This document shows, piece by piece, positions 33,167 through 44,620 of a DNA stretch of 64,000 bases (position 1 is the stretch's first letter; every line of letters starts with the position of its first letter). The stretch spans positions 290,454-354,453 of the forward strand of contig NW_022985461.1 in NCBI RefSeq assembly GCF_010093595.1, read 5' to 3'. The notes under the pieces are model-generated. The model worked only from the letters and a program-made list of their open reading frames with translations. It had not been told where the DNA came from and ran no database searches. The position numbers and the translations under genes were made by a program. The stretch comes from Mytilinidion resinicola (Eukaryota > Ascomycota > Dothideomycetes > Mytilinidiales > Mytilinidiaceae).

Positions 33167-35360
33167 TTACCGGCCGGACTGCCTCATCATATCGGCTCTT
33201 CGCTTCTTCTCGGCGGCTGTGGGGGACGTTAGTTTATTGTTTTGGAGAGAAAGAAATGGGATCGGATAGCCGTACCTTCGTCATACACCAAGAACTCGTG
33301 CAGACCACAGCCACCTGGCACCATGGGTAGGACGGGCACCTTCTGGTCTGTCACGACTTCTAGCAGCGCCGGGCCATCCGTGGCCAGCAGCCACTGCAGT
33401 TTCTCCTTCAGTTCTGAAGGCTTCGACACGCGCTGTGCCTGAACGCCCATCGCATCACCCAGCTTGACGAAGTCGGCGTTCCTTTGATGGGTGTGGGCGA
33501 ACCGGTTTTGGTAGAACAGGGACTGCCATTGCGTGACCATTCCTTGCTCCTCGTTGTTGAGGAGGATGACCTTAACGCCGATGTTGAACTCTGCGGCGGT
33601 CGAGAGCTCGGTTAGAGTCATGCTGAAAGACGCATCGCCATCAATATCGATGACGAGGGCGTCAGGTCGGGCAACTTTGGCACCGATAGCGGCTGGTAGA
33701 CCGAAGCCCATCGTTCCAAGACCACCTGAGGTGATCATGGTACGGGGATATCGCCAGCGGAAGTGCTGAGCAGCCCACATTTGATGTTGGCCAACTCCGG
33801 TAGTAATGACGACGTTCTCCTTGACGGGATCGGTGAGATCTGAAAGAGTAGCCATCACAGTCTGTGGCTTGATCATTCCGTTTGTGCCCTCCTTCTCGTA
33901 TGCCCATGGGAATCTCTGCTTCCAGTCATTGATCTGACCAAACCATTCGGGTCGCTCTTCGACAGCATTGACGAATGGCAAGAGGGTTGCAAGATTCGTG
34001 ATAACGTCGCCCTCGACAGCTTCGGTTGCTTGGACGACCTTGTTGATGTTCTTGGGCATTATCTCGAAGTGGATGATACCTCCTCGGCTTTCTTGTGCGG
34101 CGAGCTTGGCTGCTGGCGCGAATTTCGCCACGCTGCCGGTGATGCGGTCGTCAAAGCGCGCACCCAGCGCAATAATCAGATCGGCTTCCTGCATGGCCAT
34201 GTTGGCAAATGCGGAACCGTGCATGCCGAGCATGTGCAGAGACTTGTCGTCCAACTCGTCGTATGCGCCCAGCCCCTGGAGGGTGGTTGTCACAGGAATC
34301 TTAGCCTTCTCCACAAGCTCTTTCAGCAGCCTGGGACCGTCTGGAGTGCTGACCATACCTTGGCCAGCATAGATGACGGGCTTCTTAGCCCTGTTGATGA
34401 GGTCTGCGGACCGTTTTATGGAGCCTTCAAGCTGCTTCTTGCTCATCTCCTTTGCGGCAACGGTTGCAGCGCTAGGGTGTGTGGGCAGAGAGCTGGCCAT
34501 TGGGATAGGTCTGGTGAGAACTCCACCAGTGATATCCTTTGGTAGATCGACGAGAACGGGGCCAGGCCGACCAGACGTGGCGATCTCAAAAGCTTCGTTG
34601 ATCCGCCTCGGTAGCTCTGCAATGTTCTTCACCATGACATTCCACTTTGTGCACGCTCTTGTTATACCGATGGTATCAGCCTCCTGGAAAGCATCAGAGC
34701 CAATCAGGCCGGTAGTGACCTGTCCGCTGAAAACGACCATCGGAGTGCCGTCCATAAGGGCGTCCTGCATGGGCGTGACGACATTGGTGGCGCCAGGACC
34801 GGAGGTAACGAGGACGACACCAGGCTTGCCAGAAGCGCGGGCGTAGCCCTCGGCCATGTGCCCCGCGCCCTGCTCATGTCGTGGCAAGATGAAGTCGAAG
34901 TGCTCTGAGTTGTATATGGCATCGAAAACGGGCAGGATGGCCCCTCCAGGGTATCCGACTGAGTCATGGTGTTAGCAGAGGCAAATTTGCATTGTCGGAC
35001 AACTAGCATACAAACATGCTTCACGCCCTGCCGGAGCATCATCTCGTGGAAGATGTCCCCTCCCGTCATGCCCACGAACGAGTGGTCCAGCTCGGCCTGC
35101 CGGAAGGGGCGCAGAGGGGACGGTTCGTTCCAGTCATTGTCGCGATTGAAGGCGGGACTGGGGCGGGCTCGCGGTTCCGGCGCGGTCGCGGTGGCGGCGG
35201 TGCTCTGCGGCCGCTTGGGGATCTCTTTGAGGGTTTTCGAGGCAGCTGCGGCGGTCGCTTTCCTGTAGGGCGAGACGGCGAGTCTCGGCGTGGAGGTGGA
35301 GAGCGCGCGTGTATGCTTGAGGGACTGTAACGCCCGCTGGGTCTCGCGTGCCTTGAACAT
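33167..35360 (-). CDS. ILV2: Acetolactate synthase catalytic subunit, mitochondrial
   Basis: Thiamine diphosphate enzyme catalysing the first shared step of valine, leucine and isoleucine synthesis (2 pyruvate to acetolactate; pyruvate plus 2-oxobutyrate to acetohydroxybutyrate) in the mitochondrial matrix. Three exons: 35360-35012, 34958-33276, 33216-33167, giving 693 aa. The N-terminus MFKARETQRALQSLKHTRAL is Arg-rich and Asp/Glu-poor, a matrix-targeting sequence; an in-frame ATG 36 bp upstream adds GLHPQAEGRFI and is less suitable. FGYPGGAILP and catalytic Glu145 (PRHEQGAGH) start the PYR domain; the ThDP/Mg motif spans GDASFSMT...LLNN (557-585), and Trp594, a herbicide-contact position in the family, is kept. 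The last 50-bp exon (AAEKKRRADMMRQSGR) is needed for the usual C-terminus; reading through its intron gives an unrelated tail. Confidence 0.95.
34960..34966 (+). promoter_or_regulatory. CPC1/Gcn4-type TGAGTCA in ILV2 intron 1
   Basis: A perfect TGAGTCA (TGACTCA on the gene strand) overlaps the 3' splice site of ILV2 intron 1. It may be chance because the last two bases form the AG acceptor, but it matches the promoter site at 35491. Confidence 0.3.
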
Positions 35361-35490
35361 GATGAAGCGGCCCTCTGCCTGCGGATGAAGGCCCAATTGG
35401 ACTCGACGTGGGGTGTGTCGGGGTGAAAAGCAAGTAGCAAGCGGCAGTGGGAGGAGTGGAGGAGTTCAGCGTGGATATGAACAACTGGTC

Positions 35491-35497
35491 TGAGTCA
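35491..35497 (+). promoter_or_regulatory. CPC1/Gcn4-type TGAGTCA upstream of ILV2
   Basis: A perfect TGAGTCA palindromic-class site lies 131 bases upstream of the ILV2 start codon. Gcn4/CPC1/CpcA bZIP factors bind TGASTCA and induce amino-acid biosynthesis genes, so general (cross-pathway) amino-acid control of ILV2 is expected. The same intergenic region serves the divergent TRAPPC12-like gene. Confidence 0.55.
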
Positions 35498-35734
35498 AAG
35501 TTCCCTCACACCAGCGACAATCCAAGGGCCCGTGTGGCCGGGGGGGCAAAATTCACAGGACGCACGGCAGAAACGGTAAAACGGCGATCCTTCTCCGCAG
35601 TCTGGCCGGCCGGTGGCCAATGAGCCACTTGTCCGCGCTGTCCAGGCTCGCTGCCCTTGGATCGGACCGAGATCGGAGTCGAGCTCTCACCGCTGGCCTG
35701 GCCTGCGAATGCACGCCTCCGACTCGATGCTTCA

Positions 35735-37196
35735 ATGAATCTCCCAACTATCAACGCCCCGAACCGAACCCGCAGCCATGGCCGGGCTGCGTCTGGGGAC
35801 GAGCGCCGCCGAGGTATGCGCCTGGGTGTGAATGCGCTGCTATCAATCTAACAAACGCCAGTTGCCGTGCCTCGCCGCTCCACCAAAGGCCCGCTGGACA
35901 GCGATGTAGACGAGTATGCGCCCTCCCGCATACATGTGCAGTCAATCGCACGGCTGACCGCGTAGCCCGCTTGCTGGGAGCACCTCACAGTCTGCCGCAT
36001 CTTCGCCGCCTCGTCGAGTGCTCTCGCCCGCCCCCCTCAATACGGCCGCGACTTCCCCGCTATCACCAGACAGCGGCACGTCGCCCATCCCAGACCTCCC
36101 GTCCAAAGACTTCAGCTACCTCCTCGAACCCTCCGCCTACCATGCCCTCCCGTCGACCAACATCCCCCAGCCGTTTCTCAACTCGCCAGCTCTCCCCTCC
36201 CTAGCTGGTCCTTTGCCAGACCTGCTGAAAACGGGTCACTATCGCCTCGCTGCTATATCTGCTGCCCGGGGCCTCTCGACAAGCGTGTCTCCAAGTGACG
36301 CCCCTGCAATTTTCGAACTGTTGCACATCCGGCTCGCATGTCTGTGCTTGCTGAATGAGCATGCAATGGCTGCACAGGAAGCCAAACTGCTTGGCGATCT
36401 GAGTAGTGCCTTCTACCGGCACCCCCTCACAGGGGCCCACCTAGTACCCTGGGAGCTTCGAGTTCTATCCGTACGTCTGGCTGCCTTAGGATACGGCGAG
36501 TGGCGGAAAGGGATCATGGGATACTACGAGCTGGCGCGAGAAGCACGCGAAAACGTTGTGAAGACCGAGACGCATGCGGAGAAGAAGCTTTGGAAAAGTC
36601 GGCTGCGGGAATGCGGAATTCGAGTTGCGAATGTGCTGGTGGAGATGGGTGAGCTCGAAGGCGCTGGACGTCATCTAGGCACTCTATCATCCGCAGAGGG
36701 AGACAGCCAAGACTCGCGGGAGGTGCTTGTCATGGAAGCTCTTGTCTGGCTGAGAGTGGGTGACTTACGAGCTTCTCGACGTTGCGTCCTGGCCGCTGCA
36801 GCTCTGCCCTCGTCTGAAAATGAATCGACATCGACGCTGGATAGCAAAGTCGAGGGTACTTTGAATGCCCTGCTGAGAATTGCAGAGGGCGACTACAATG
36901 CGGCCGTGGAGGCTTGGACGGAACTCCATTCGATGCACCAAGATGACGCTATGATTACGCAGAATCTCGCTGTTTCGTTACTCTACACTGGCAAGATCTC
37001 CGAGGCCCGGAGCCTACTGACCGACCTGGCTGGGACGACAGCCCCATTCCACGCCTTGACGTTCAATCTCTGTACCGTGTATGAGCTGTGCACTGAAAGG
37101 TCGCGAGACAGGAAGATAGCTCTAGCAGAGCGTATTGCTGCTCGCGAGCCAAGCGAAGTAGGCTGGGAGATGGCAGCGGCGGACTTCAAGCTTTGA
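35735..37196 (+). CDS. TRAPPC12-like TPR protein
   Basis: Likely subunit of a TRAPP tethering complex (TRAPPC12/TTC15 type) acting in ER-Golgi traffic and autophagy. Three exons: 35735-35813, 35862-35913, 35966-37196, giving 453 aa (introns 48 and 52 bp). The first 130 residues are Ser/Pro rich and disordered. From about 150 on there are TPR-like helical pairs (LLKTGHYRLAAISAARGLST, GDYNAAVEAWTELHSMHQDD, LAVSLLYTGKISEARSLLTD). The C-terminal LTFNLCTVYELCTERSRDRK closely parallels the human TRAPPC12 end (FNLTTMYELESSRS), the main reason for the call. The start MNLPTINAPNRTRSHG is chosen as the last in-frame ATG before the domain; another in-frame ATG at 35657 would add 26 residues. Confidence 0.8.
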
Positions 37197-38246
37197 AGTG
37201 CTTGAAGAGACTTCGTGTTACAATCAAAGTAGGTAGTAGTAAGGAAATCACCCCGACCTCTTGCGTTCTTTATCTTCCGAGTTCCACGTGCGAGATACCC
37301 CGATAAATGTGGTGTTTAGGTCGGGATACGACTGTCCAATTATGAGCATAAGCCAAGATAGTAAGAGGGCTTTTCCAAAACCAGCAGTGCAGGATGCGAG
37401 GAGTCATTGATGTTGTTTTTACGAACTTGGGAATGGAATGAGCGTAAGTTTTCAAGCCTCGAGACCTCGACTTCGAGCATTGCTTGCAGTGCAGTGTCAA
37501 GTCAAGCTGGATCCAGAGCATATGCAAATTTTGATATCTCTACTTCACCCTCGCCACATTATATAGTGCACACGAGTGCTCAGAAGGACTGCAAGCTCAA
37601 AAGGCTTTGTCAAGTACAAGGGCCGAGGATAATGATCTTCAGGTACAGGGGGGTTTTTCTGGCAGGCTTCCTAAAAACACCCCTTCTACCCATTGGGCGC
37701 TTTCCACCCTTCCACCTCGTATGTCAGCTAGCCTGAGATCGGGCATGGCAGTTTGAATTGCCAGCCGATCCTCCAGTAATCGAATGTAGATTTCTTGCAT
37801 TTCTGATATTCCCCCACCGAGCACGCCCTGATTGGCCGTGCGGCATCGGCTTGGCACTTTTATCCACCCAGGTCACCGTGCTCTAATCCCAGCTCCTACA
37901 CCTCTTCTCCCCACATTCTCAATACACTGAACGCCTTGAAGACCAGTGCTCTCTACTCGCCAGCCTCCTACACAGCTTCCTCACGCGCGAGACCTCGCCT
38001 CGCTGCTCACCGCGGCGCCGCGGGCAATCTTGACGTTTCTCCGCTTCGTCGCCGGCTGCCTCGACCGGTCTGCGTGGTGTCCCGCCAGAGAATATTCCAG
38101 CGTCGTAGAGTATCCACCGCCGTGCATCTGCCGCACTGCAAAGACATCCAGCAGCTCACCTAGTCCACCAGTCGAGCGAATACAGACGTAGTGAAGCCGT
38201 CCGCCACACTGTGCAGCTCGGTCTCGACCTCTAGCCACCCCTCACT
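37197..38246. other. Intergenic, no supported gene
   Basis: Downstream of the TRAPPC12-like gene and upstream of the DUF7918-like gene. Frames at 37270-37527 and 37407-37736 have neither domains nor coding-like codon use. CT/CA-rich from about 37870 on, probably the leader of the next gene. Confidence 0.5.
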
Positions 38247-40172
38247 ATGCCCTGCTTCCATGGCCTGGCGGTGAGCATCCACACTCCCGATGGACCGCTC
38301 CCGGAGTACTCTATCCAAAAGCAGACCAAGTTCCATCGTATAACCTCGTACATCCCCGTCCCACCGGCCAAGATTCCATCCGGCTCCACCACCAACAAGC
38401 CCGAGCAATCTACCTTTGCCATATCTATCACGCTCTTGACGCCCGGTCTCCATGTACCGTACTCCACCCCCAAGCCGACGCCCGACGATGCTAGCCCGCG
38501 ACCTAAGGTTGTAGGCAACCTGCCTGGATTTGCGAGCAGCGAGCGAGGAAAGAATGGCGCCGTGATTGGACCCTACATACCTCTCACCTCGTCCACCAAC
38601 GAGACCATCGCCGCCTACATATACTTCGATGGTCGTGCAAAGGAAGAGGTCGCTACGCTGCTCCGGAGAGGAGAGGAGACATGGGTTAATTCGCGATGGG
38701 TTAGTGTACCTCAAGCAGAGGGCGGAGGCCTTGCAGAGCGAGAGTTCCTCTTCCGCGAAGTAGGTCTCGAGCGATGGCTAAACGGCCTTGACTTGGAGGG
38801 CAAAGATGTTGCCGCGCGGATAGAGCGGAGAAAGCAACGCCTAGAAAAAAAGCGTAGGAAGAAGCGGGAACAACTGGGCAGCGATGACGAGGATGAAGAC
38901 GGTATGAAGACTTCGCGCTCTCTCAAGAACGGTGTTCTCCGCTACGGCGATGACAAGAATGCGCCGGTCGAGACTCTATCGGGAGATGAAGGACTGTTCA
39001 CATCGGACTCTGACTCCGAAGATGAACCTCCTACGCCCGAAGCCGCTGGCCAGATCAAAGTCGCCCTATTCCGGGTGCTCGCGTCCGGCGAGATCAAGCG
39101 AGGAGAGTATTCGCCTCAATACGATGCACACGACGACGATGAGAACACGACACAAAATGGTAGCTCTGGAGACGGCGATGGCGATATCGACCACACCACA
39201 AGCTTCGCGAAACCCAAGACTTTGGACCCCAAGTCGATCAGCACCCAGACGGTAACAGGCATTGATCCCCCAGACAAGCCATATGCTGTCTTTACGTTCT
39301 TGTATAGAGGCGAGCGTAAGGCAGCACCCCTCCTTTTCTTATTTCCCGCTTGCTGACCGTAATCAGGCCAACTGAGGAAGATGGGCATACTGTCCACCCC
39401 TCCATTAGAACAAAAGACGCCAGCTAGCGCGAAGCGGAAATCCCAAGGTTTAGACTTTGCCAGCTTGAAGCCGCTGGCACCAACAGGCACAAAAGGGTTC
39501 CAGAACTATCGCGATTCTGCCGAGACTATATCGACGCCTTTCAAGCCTGCAACTAACAAGAAGAAAGATACGGACACCATGGATAGTGATTCCGAAGACG
39601 AAGAGGAGGAAACGAAAATCAAGGAAGAAGAGCTTGATGATGCTGACGACGTGAAGCCCGGCAGCAAGGCCCTGCTGTCGCCTGAGGATGCGTTGTCAGA
39701 AGCACAAATTGAAGAGGGTTTGCGCAAGGTCAAGGTGAGTTGCTCTGGCCATGAAAGCAAAGTGTTCTTGAATAGCAGCACTTATTGATGTATTCTACAG
39801 CTTAAACGCCAACATTCCGCTGAGCCCCTGAACTCACCGTCTCCAACTCGCAAGTCACCCGCCTCGAACAGCCCGCTGGGCGGTACTCCAGCCCCCAGCA
39901 GTCTTTCTACGACCGCTACTGCCTCTATTCCTTCATTGAAGCCATCCACGTCCGCGTCGGCAGCTCAATCATCTCTGGCATCTGGCATATCGCCCGAATC
40001 TATCATCGGAAGCCCGTTCAAGAAACACCGGGCCAGCCTACAAGGGTTCGAAGACAGCTCCCGAAAGAGTATCGGGCTCGATCTGCTGGCTTCCAGCTCC
40101 TCGTCCAAGGATACCAAGGCCACCGGTTTCAACAGCATCAAGGGGGAAATGGACGAGGACGAGGAGTTGTGA
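38247..40172 (+). CDS. DUF7918-like fungal nuclear-type protein (602 aa)
   Basis: Three exons: 38247-39315, 39367-39734, 39801-40172, giving 602 aa. The N-terminal 230 residues form a conserved fungal domain (MPCFHGLAVSIHTPDGPLPE, AAYIYFDGRAKEEVATLLRR, ETWVNSRWVSVP, FLFREVGLERWLNGLDLEG) that I associate with DUF7918, from memory only. A very basic helix (ARIERRKQRLEKKRRKKREQ) follows, then acidic low-complexity stretches (DSDSEDEPPTPE, DSDSEDEEEETKIKEEE), a linking strand (YAVFTFLYRGERQLRKMGIL) and a Ser/Thr/Pro-rich tail ending GEMDEDEEL. The charged, disordered build suggests a nuclear protein, but no biochemical role can be read. Confidence 0.75.
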
Positions 40173-41267
40173 CTATGGCAGATTGGCCTGCAACGAGCAC
40201 TTGGATAAGTCCTGCATGAGCGTTAGACATGATCGAACACATTTGGATTTTGTTCACTGGGCGTTTCGATTCCATGGGGCTAGCTGAGCTGGAGGCTATG
40301 GGGCTATGGGTCTACTCCATTGGAGCAGTACAAAATATTCGGAATGGAGCTGGGAACTGAGACAGAGACTGTAGGGGCGTGTGGCACAAGTGGGGCTAGG
40401 GTGGTTGGCTGGATGGCTGGTGATATAAATACCTTTGCTACTGACGTACAGCTACACCACACCGAGATACCCTATCATACGACCGAACTTTCATGATTCT
40501 TCTCTTGGCGGCAATCTTTTCTCGACTCTACTTTCGGGCTGACACGACATTGCTGGTTGCGGTATTCTGGCGAGCGGCGGCTGTTCAGCAGTTTTGATCT
40601 CGGCGCCGCGGAGATAAGTTACACTTTGCCTTCTCTTCTCTTCTTGTGTCATGGGGCGATGGAGTATGGAGGGTGGAGGGGGGAATGGTGGGATGGGCTT
40701 CCGTGCATATCTTGTTTCTATTCGAAAGACTTGACATTGATGGACTGAGTTGATTGGGCGGCAGGGCTGCTTTGGTGGTCTGGCAGGCATGTTGTTCATG
40801 TGTGTTTGCATAAATCGTCTGCGGACACGTAGAAGAACCGCTGAGGTTTTCAAAAAAATATTCTTCGATGTGATGGAGTGCGTTACTGCTCTAAGGAACT
40901 GTGAGAACTGGATGGATATGATTATCTGGTCCTGGAAATGATGGTTTCAAGAAGCTTCCGTGAAATCTAGATCCGGCATGAGAAGAACACTGTGTATCAA
41001 AAATGAATCTCAAGATCTCCCCTTCCCATCCTCCAGCAACAGCCTACAAGCATCACCCTTGAATCAGGATGCCGCCCGAAAACGTGACAGCGCGCTTTCG
41101 CGTCGATCCCTCGGCCATCACCCTTCATCCATCTAACTTTTCCCCCATCTTGCCTTATCCGATTCCATCAACTCTTCCAGCCCTGTCACAATCCAGTCAT
41201 TCCCCCTATCCCATCAGTCCACCCTTGCCCTTCACTCCCATCTAATTAAAGTCTTTTCCTATCGTCA
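40173..41267. other. Intergenic, no supported gene
   Basis: About 1.1 kb between tandem plus-strand genes. Open frames here (40491-40853 minus and others) lack domains. A CATCC/CCATC-rich stretch at 41100-41240 is leader-like for the HAD gene. Confidence 0.5.
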
Positions 41268-42509
41268 ATGCCACCCAAGAAAAACCTCTTCCTCGCGTTC
41301 GACGCCTTCGGCACGCTCTTCACGCCGCGCGCGCCTGTTGCCGTGCAGTATGCGGAGGTGGCGCGGCGGCATGGGATTGAGGTGAGGGATGAGCAGCTAG
41401 AGCCGAGTTTTAGAAGAGGTGAGTTTTTGATACTCGGGGCTCTGAGACAGCTTGCTAATCTTGTGCGTGGACAGCCTTTAAAGAAGAGGCGAAAGAGCGG
41501 CCGAATTATGGGAAGGCGGTGGGAATGGGGGCTAGGGCGTGGTGGGGTGGGGTGAGTGTGATTTTTGGTCTTCTTAGGTTCTTTCGTGTCTTTTCCTGTG
41601 ATTCGAATGCTCTAATGTTTGATCGAGGTTCATGCAGTATATTTCCTTGATTGGTCTTTCAAAACTCTCAAAGTCAGCTTCAAGGACTCTCACGCATCTA
41701 CAATATAATCGGGAAACATTTATTTGCTCATTCGTTTCTTCCCTGTCTCATTCATTCATCAATTCATCAATCCATCTCCCCTAACACCCCATCCCCAGGT
41801 CATAACCAAAACCCTCACCCCCTTCCTCGCCAAAGACCAGCCCCTCCCTGACGCCCTCGTCTCCGACCTGCTCACCCGCTTCTCCACCGAAAAAGGCTAT
41901 ACCCTCTACCCAGACGTCCTTCCCTTCTTCCGGAAACTCCGGGACCTAAAGGCCCGGCGCTCGGGTTTCAAACCCACGAACGACCCGTGGCGCTGGGACC
42001 GCACCGTCGTCGGCGTCATCACCAACTCTGACGACCGAGTGCCTGGGATCCTCGCGTCTTTGGGGCTGAGAGTTGCACCGAAAAGGTTCGGCGTGCCGAG
42101 TAACGTGCAAAGATTCGAGTTCGAGAAGAAGGTGGGTGATGATGTTAGCTTTGTGGTGATGAGCTATGATGTTGGGTTTGAGAAGCCGGATCGGAGGATA
42201 TTTGATGCTGCGAAAGAGTTGCTAAAGGAGACGTTGGCAGAGAGCGATGCGGATGTGACAGAGGAAGATGTGGAGGATTTCCAGATGCTGTATGTTGGCG
42301 ATGATGTGCGGAAGGACTATTTTGGTGCTGGAAGTGCGGGGTGGTCTGCTGTGGTTCTTGATCGGGAAGAGCGGTTTGCGAAGGAGCTAGAGGGGAAGGC
42401 TGTGGCGATGGTGGAGACGAGGATTGAGGGGGATAAGGAGGAAGATCCGTTGAGGAAGGTGGCGGTGATAAAGGATCTGCGGAGTTTGTATGGTACAGTG
42501 GATAACTGA
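41268..42509 (+). CDS. HAD-superfamily hydrolase, HDHD3-like
   Basis: Haloacid dehalogenase-like phosphatase of unknown substrate. Three exons: 41268-41418, 41475-41551, 41799-42509, giving 312 aa; the second intron is 247 bp, the longest I see here. Motif I is FDAFGTLF with nucleophile Asp12; the second Asp of the usual DxD is Phe, as in dehalogenase-type and HDHD3-like members. The cap domain follows (AFKEEAKERPNYGKAVGMGA, RAWWGGVITKTL). Motif II is GVITNSDDR, motif III Lys in GFEKPDRRIF, motif IV YVGDDVRKDYFGA. The protein joins smoothly across the long intron to match the family, so no exon is missing. It is convergent with the next gene, stop codons 37 bp apart. Confidence 0.85.
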
Positions 42510-42546
42510 GGAGTGCTTCAGTGATACGTCGTGTATTGAGTAGAAG

Positions 42547-43704
42547 TCAGACGGTCTTCCGCAAGGCAAGGATATCTGAGAGCTTGACGTCCCCCTTTCC
42601 ACCCCAGCCAGCAACCCCATTTTCGACTTCTGGTCGTACGCGGACATACCACGACCAGGCGCGTCTGTTGAGCTCGTCGGTCTCAAGCGTAGACCACGAT
42701 TGATAAAGCAAGTCTAGTGCTCGCAGTAGAAGCCCAAGATTCCGCTCCTTCTCCGCCGACTTCGAAGAATTCGAACGCTTCTTCCCCTCAGAAGCCTCCT
42801 CCACCTTAACCTCTTTAGCCGCCAGCTCAAAAGACTTCAGCAAATACGCCCTCGCCCCCTGCGCCGTATAAATCGGCAACTGCCCCGCCCCCGCCCCATG
42901 TGTTAGCGGCCCATTATGCTTCTTCAGCTTCTCCAAATCCAAGCCCCACAGCGCCGGCTTCACATCTTCTGGCACACTACTCTGCTCATTCACAGTCTCC
43001 TGTGTCGCGCCCGCCTCGTCTTTAACATCCCACTCATACCCCCACCGCTTCATGACCCTGATTTCTCGCCCCATGATCTTCACGACAGGCTGCCCCTCGC
43101 CCCACCCCTCCTCTTCAGCACTCTTCCCACTCTCGAGACCAAGACTCACGGCTTTCGTCCTGCTATTCGCACTCACGACTGCTTGCGCGAGGCTGAGCCT
43201 GCTGGAGACGGGTTGCTCCGGCATCGTGTACTTGACCAGCGCAACCGCGAACGCTAGGACCAGCGGCGCGCGGTTCGTGAAGAGGACTACATCCCCTAAC
43301 TCCTCTTCACTGGCGTCTGATTCCGGCAGCGCAAGCGAGTCTTCAAGCGCAGCGGGGGTGAGCGGCTCGCCGTACGACGGCTTCGCTTTCTTGACCAGCG
43401 CTGGGGGGGTGGGTCCGTCGGTGGGACCGCGCTTTTTGGATACTCGTTTTGCTGCGCTGAGGATTTGTTTGGCGAGTTTTTCGTCGGTGAAGATGGTTTT
43501 TAGGGCGGAGATGTTTGATTTTGAGATTTCGGTGGGGCTGGGAGGGGATTATTTAGGGAATGGGGGGTAGTTGAGGCAGGTGACTTACGTGCCAAGACCT
43601 GCGGTTTGGAGCGACTTGATCTTGCTCATTGCGAGCGCGAGCGGGAGTTTGGCGTCTTGGGAGAGGAAGCGGAGGAGGGATTGGATGGATGCTGCGTTTG
43701 CCAT
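42547..43704 (-). CDS. Impact/UPF0029-like fungal protein
   Basis: Two exons, 43704-43589 and 43537-42547 (51-bp intron), giving 368 aa. The N-terminus (MANAASIQSLLRFLSQDAKL, LALAMSKIKSLQTAGLG) and ISALKTIFTDEKLAKQIL are helical. A conserved block NRAPLVLAFAVALVKYTMPE, SSRLSLAQAVVSANSRTKAV and EEGWGEGQPVVKIMGREIRV, MKRWGYEW recalls the Impact-type UPF0029 family proteins of fungi (yeast YDL177C is the model I have in mind). The C-terminal third is helical with a Lys/Ser-rich loop (KVEEASEGKKRSNSSKSAEK). Function unknown; Impact relatives modulate Gcn2 signalling, but that cannot be assumed here. Confidence 0.6.
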
Positions 43705-43920
43705 TTTGGATTGGTGTTGAGGGGTGATGGTGGGAGGGGAAGGGAATTGGGTTGAAATTGATTGAGGTGATGATGATGGAAGGCATTCACTGGTCTGAGC
43801 GTCGCGCTTGCATAGTTTGGGGATAGCGTGGTGGCTGTTGCCTATATAACCGCAGGCTTCAGTTTCAAATGCCTCAGGACGTCGATATCCGCGCTACAAC
43901 TCCATCGCCTAATCATCACT

Positions 43921-44620
43921 AAGCAAGTTACTACAACGCGTGCCCTCTCCGTGCACGCCGCGCCTTACCAACAACCGTCTTACGCGGTTCGTTCTGTGAG
44001 AACTTGTAACAAATCGACCCAATTTCTGCGTAGAGGTGCTTCAGCTGTTTTTCTTTACATATTCATTCTTCTATCATCCGCCTGATCTACAGCCCGTTAC
44101 TTCCGTTACAAGAAGTAACTACAACACGTGCCCTCTTCGTGCACGTGGCGCCTTACAAAAACCGTCTTGCGCGGTTGATTCCGGGAGAATTTGTAACAAA
44201 TCGACCCAATTCCTCCACAGGGGTGCTTCAGCAGTTCTTCCTTGGATATTCATCCTTCTTCCATCCACCTAATCTACAGCCCGATACTTACGTAATAAGA
44301 AAGAACTAGTTACAACGTACCACTCCGTGTGCATGCAGTGGCTAGTAAAAACTAAAAACTAAATCTTACACGGTCAATCACGTCGAAACTTGTAACTAAA
44401 CCCAGCATTTAGTTTGACGGAGCTACCCCAGCACCTTATCAAGATTCTTATTCCTCGGACCTAATTTAGACCTTCCTACATCTGGGCCAAGAAGTGACTA
44501 CATAACGCAGCTTCTGCGTTACCTATTCGTTTTGTGGAAGTACCTCAACAGCGCGGCGCTTCTCCACTTTTCAACCCTTTTGCACCGAACCTGATTTAAG
44601 ACGTCCTGCCTTGGTAACAA
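43921..44620 (+). repeat. Degenerate tandem repeat array, ~189-bp period
   Basis: Four units start at 43921, 44110, 44297 and 44489 (spacing 189, 187 and 192 bp). Units 1 and 2 are most alike: each starts AAGNAAGTNACTACAACNCG, continues TGCACG...GCGCCTTAC, a GCGCGGTT/ACGCGGTT, TTGTAACAAATCGACCCAAT and a CTACAGCCCG end. Units 3 and 4 are more diverged and the last is partial. The first 65 bp or so after TGCACGCCGCG match the reverse complement of the 27.2-kb array core. Confidence 0.75.
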
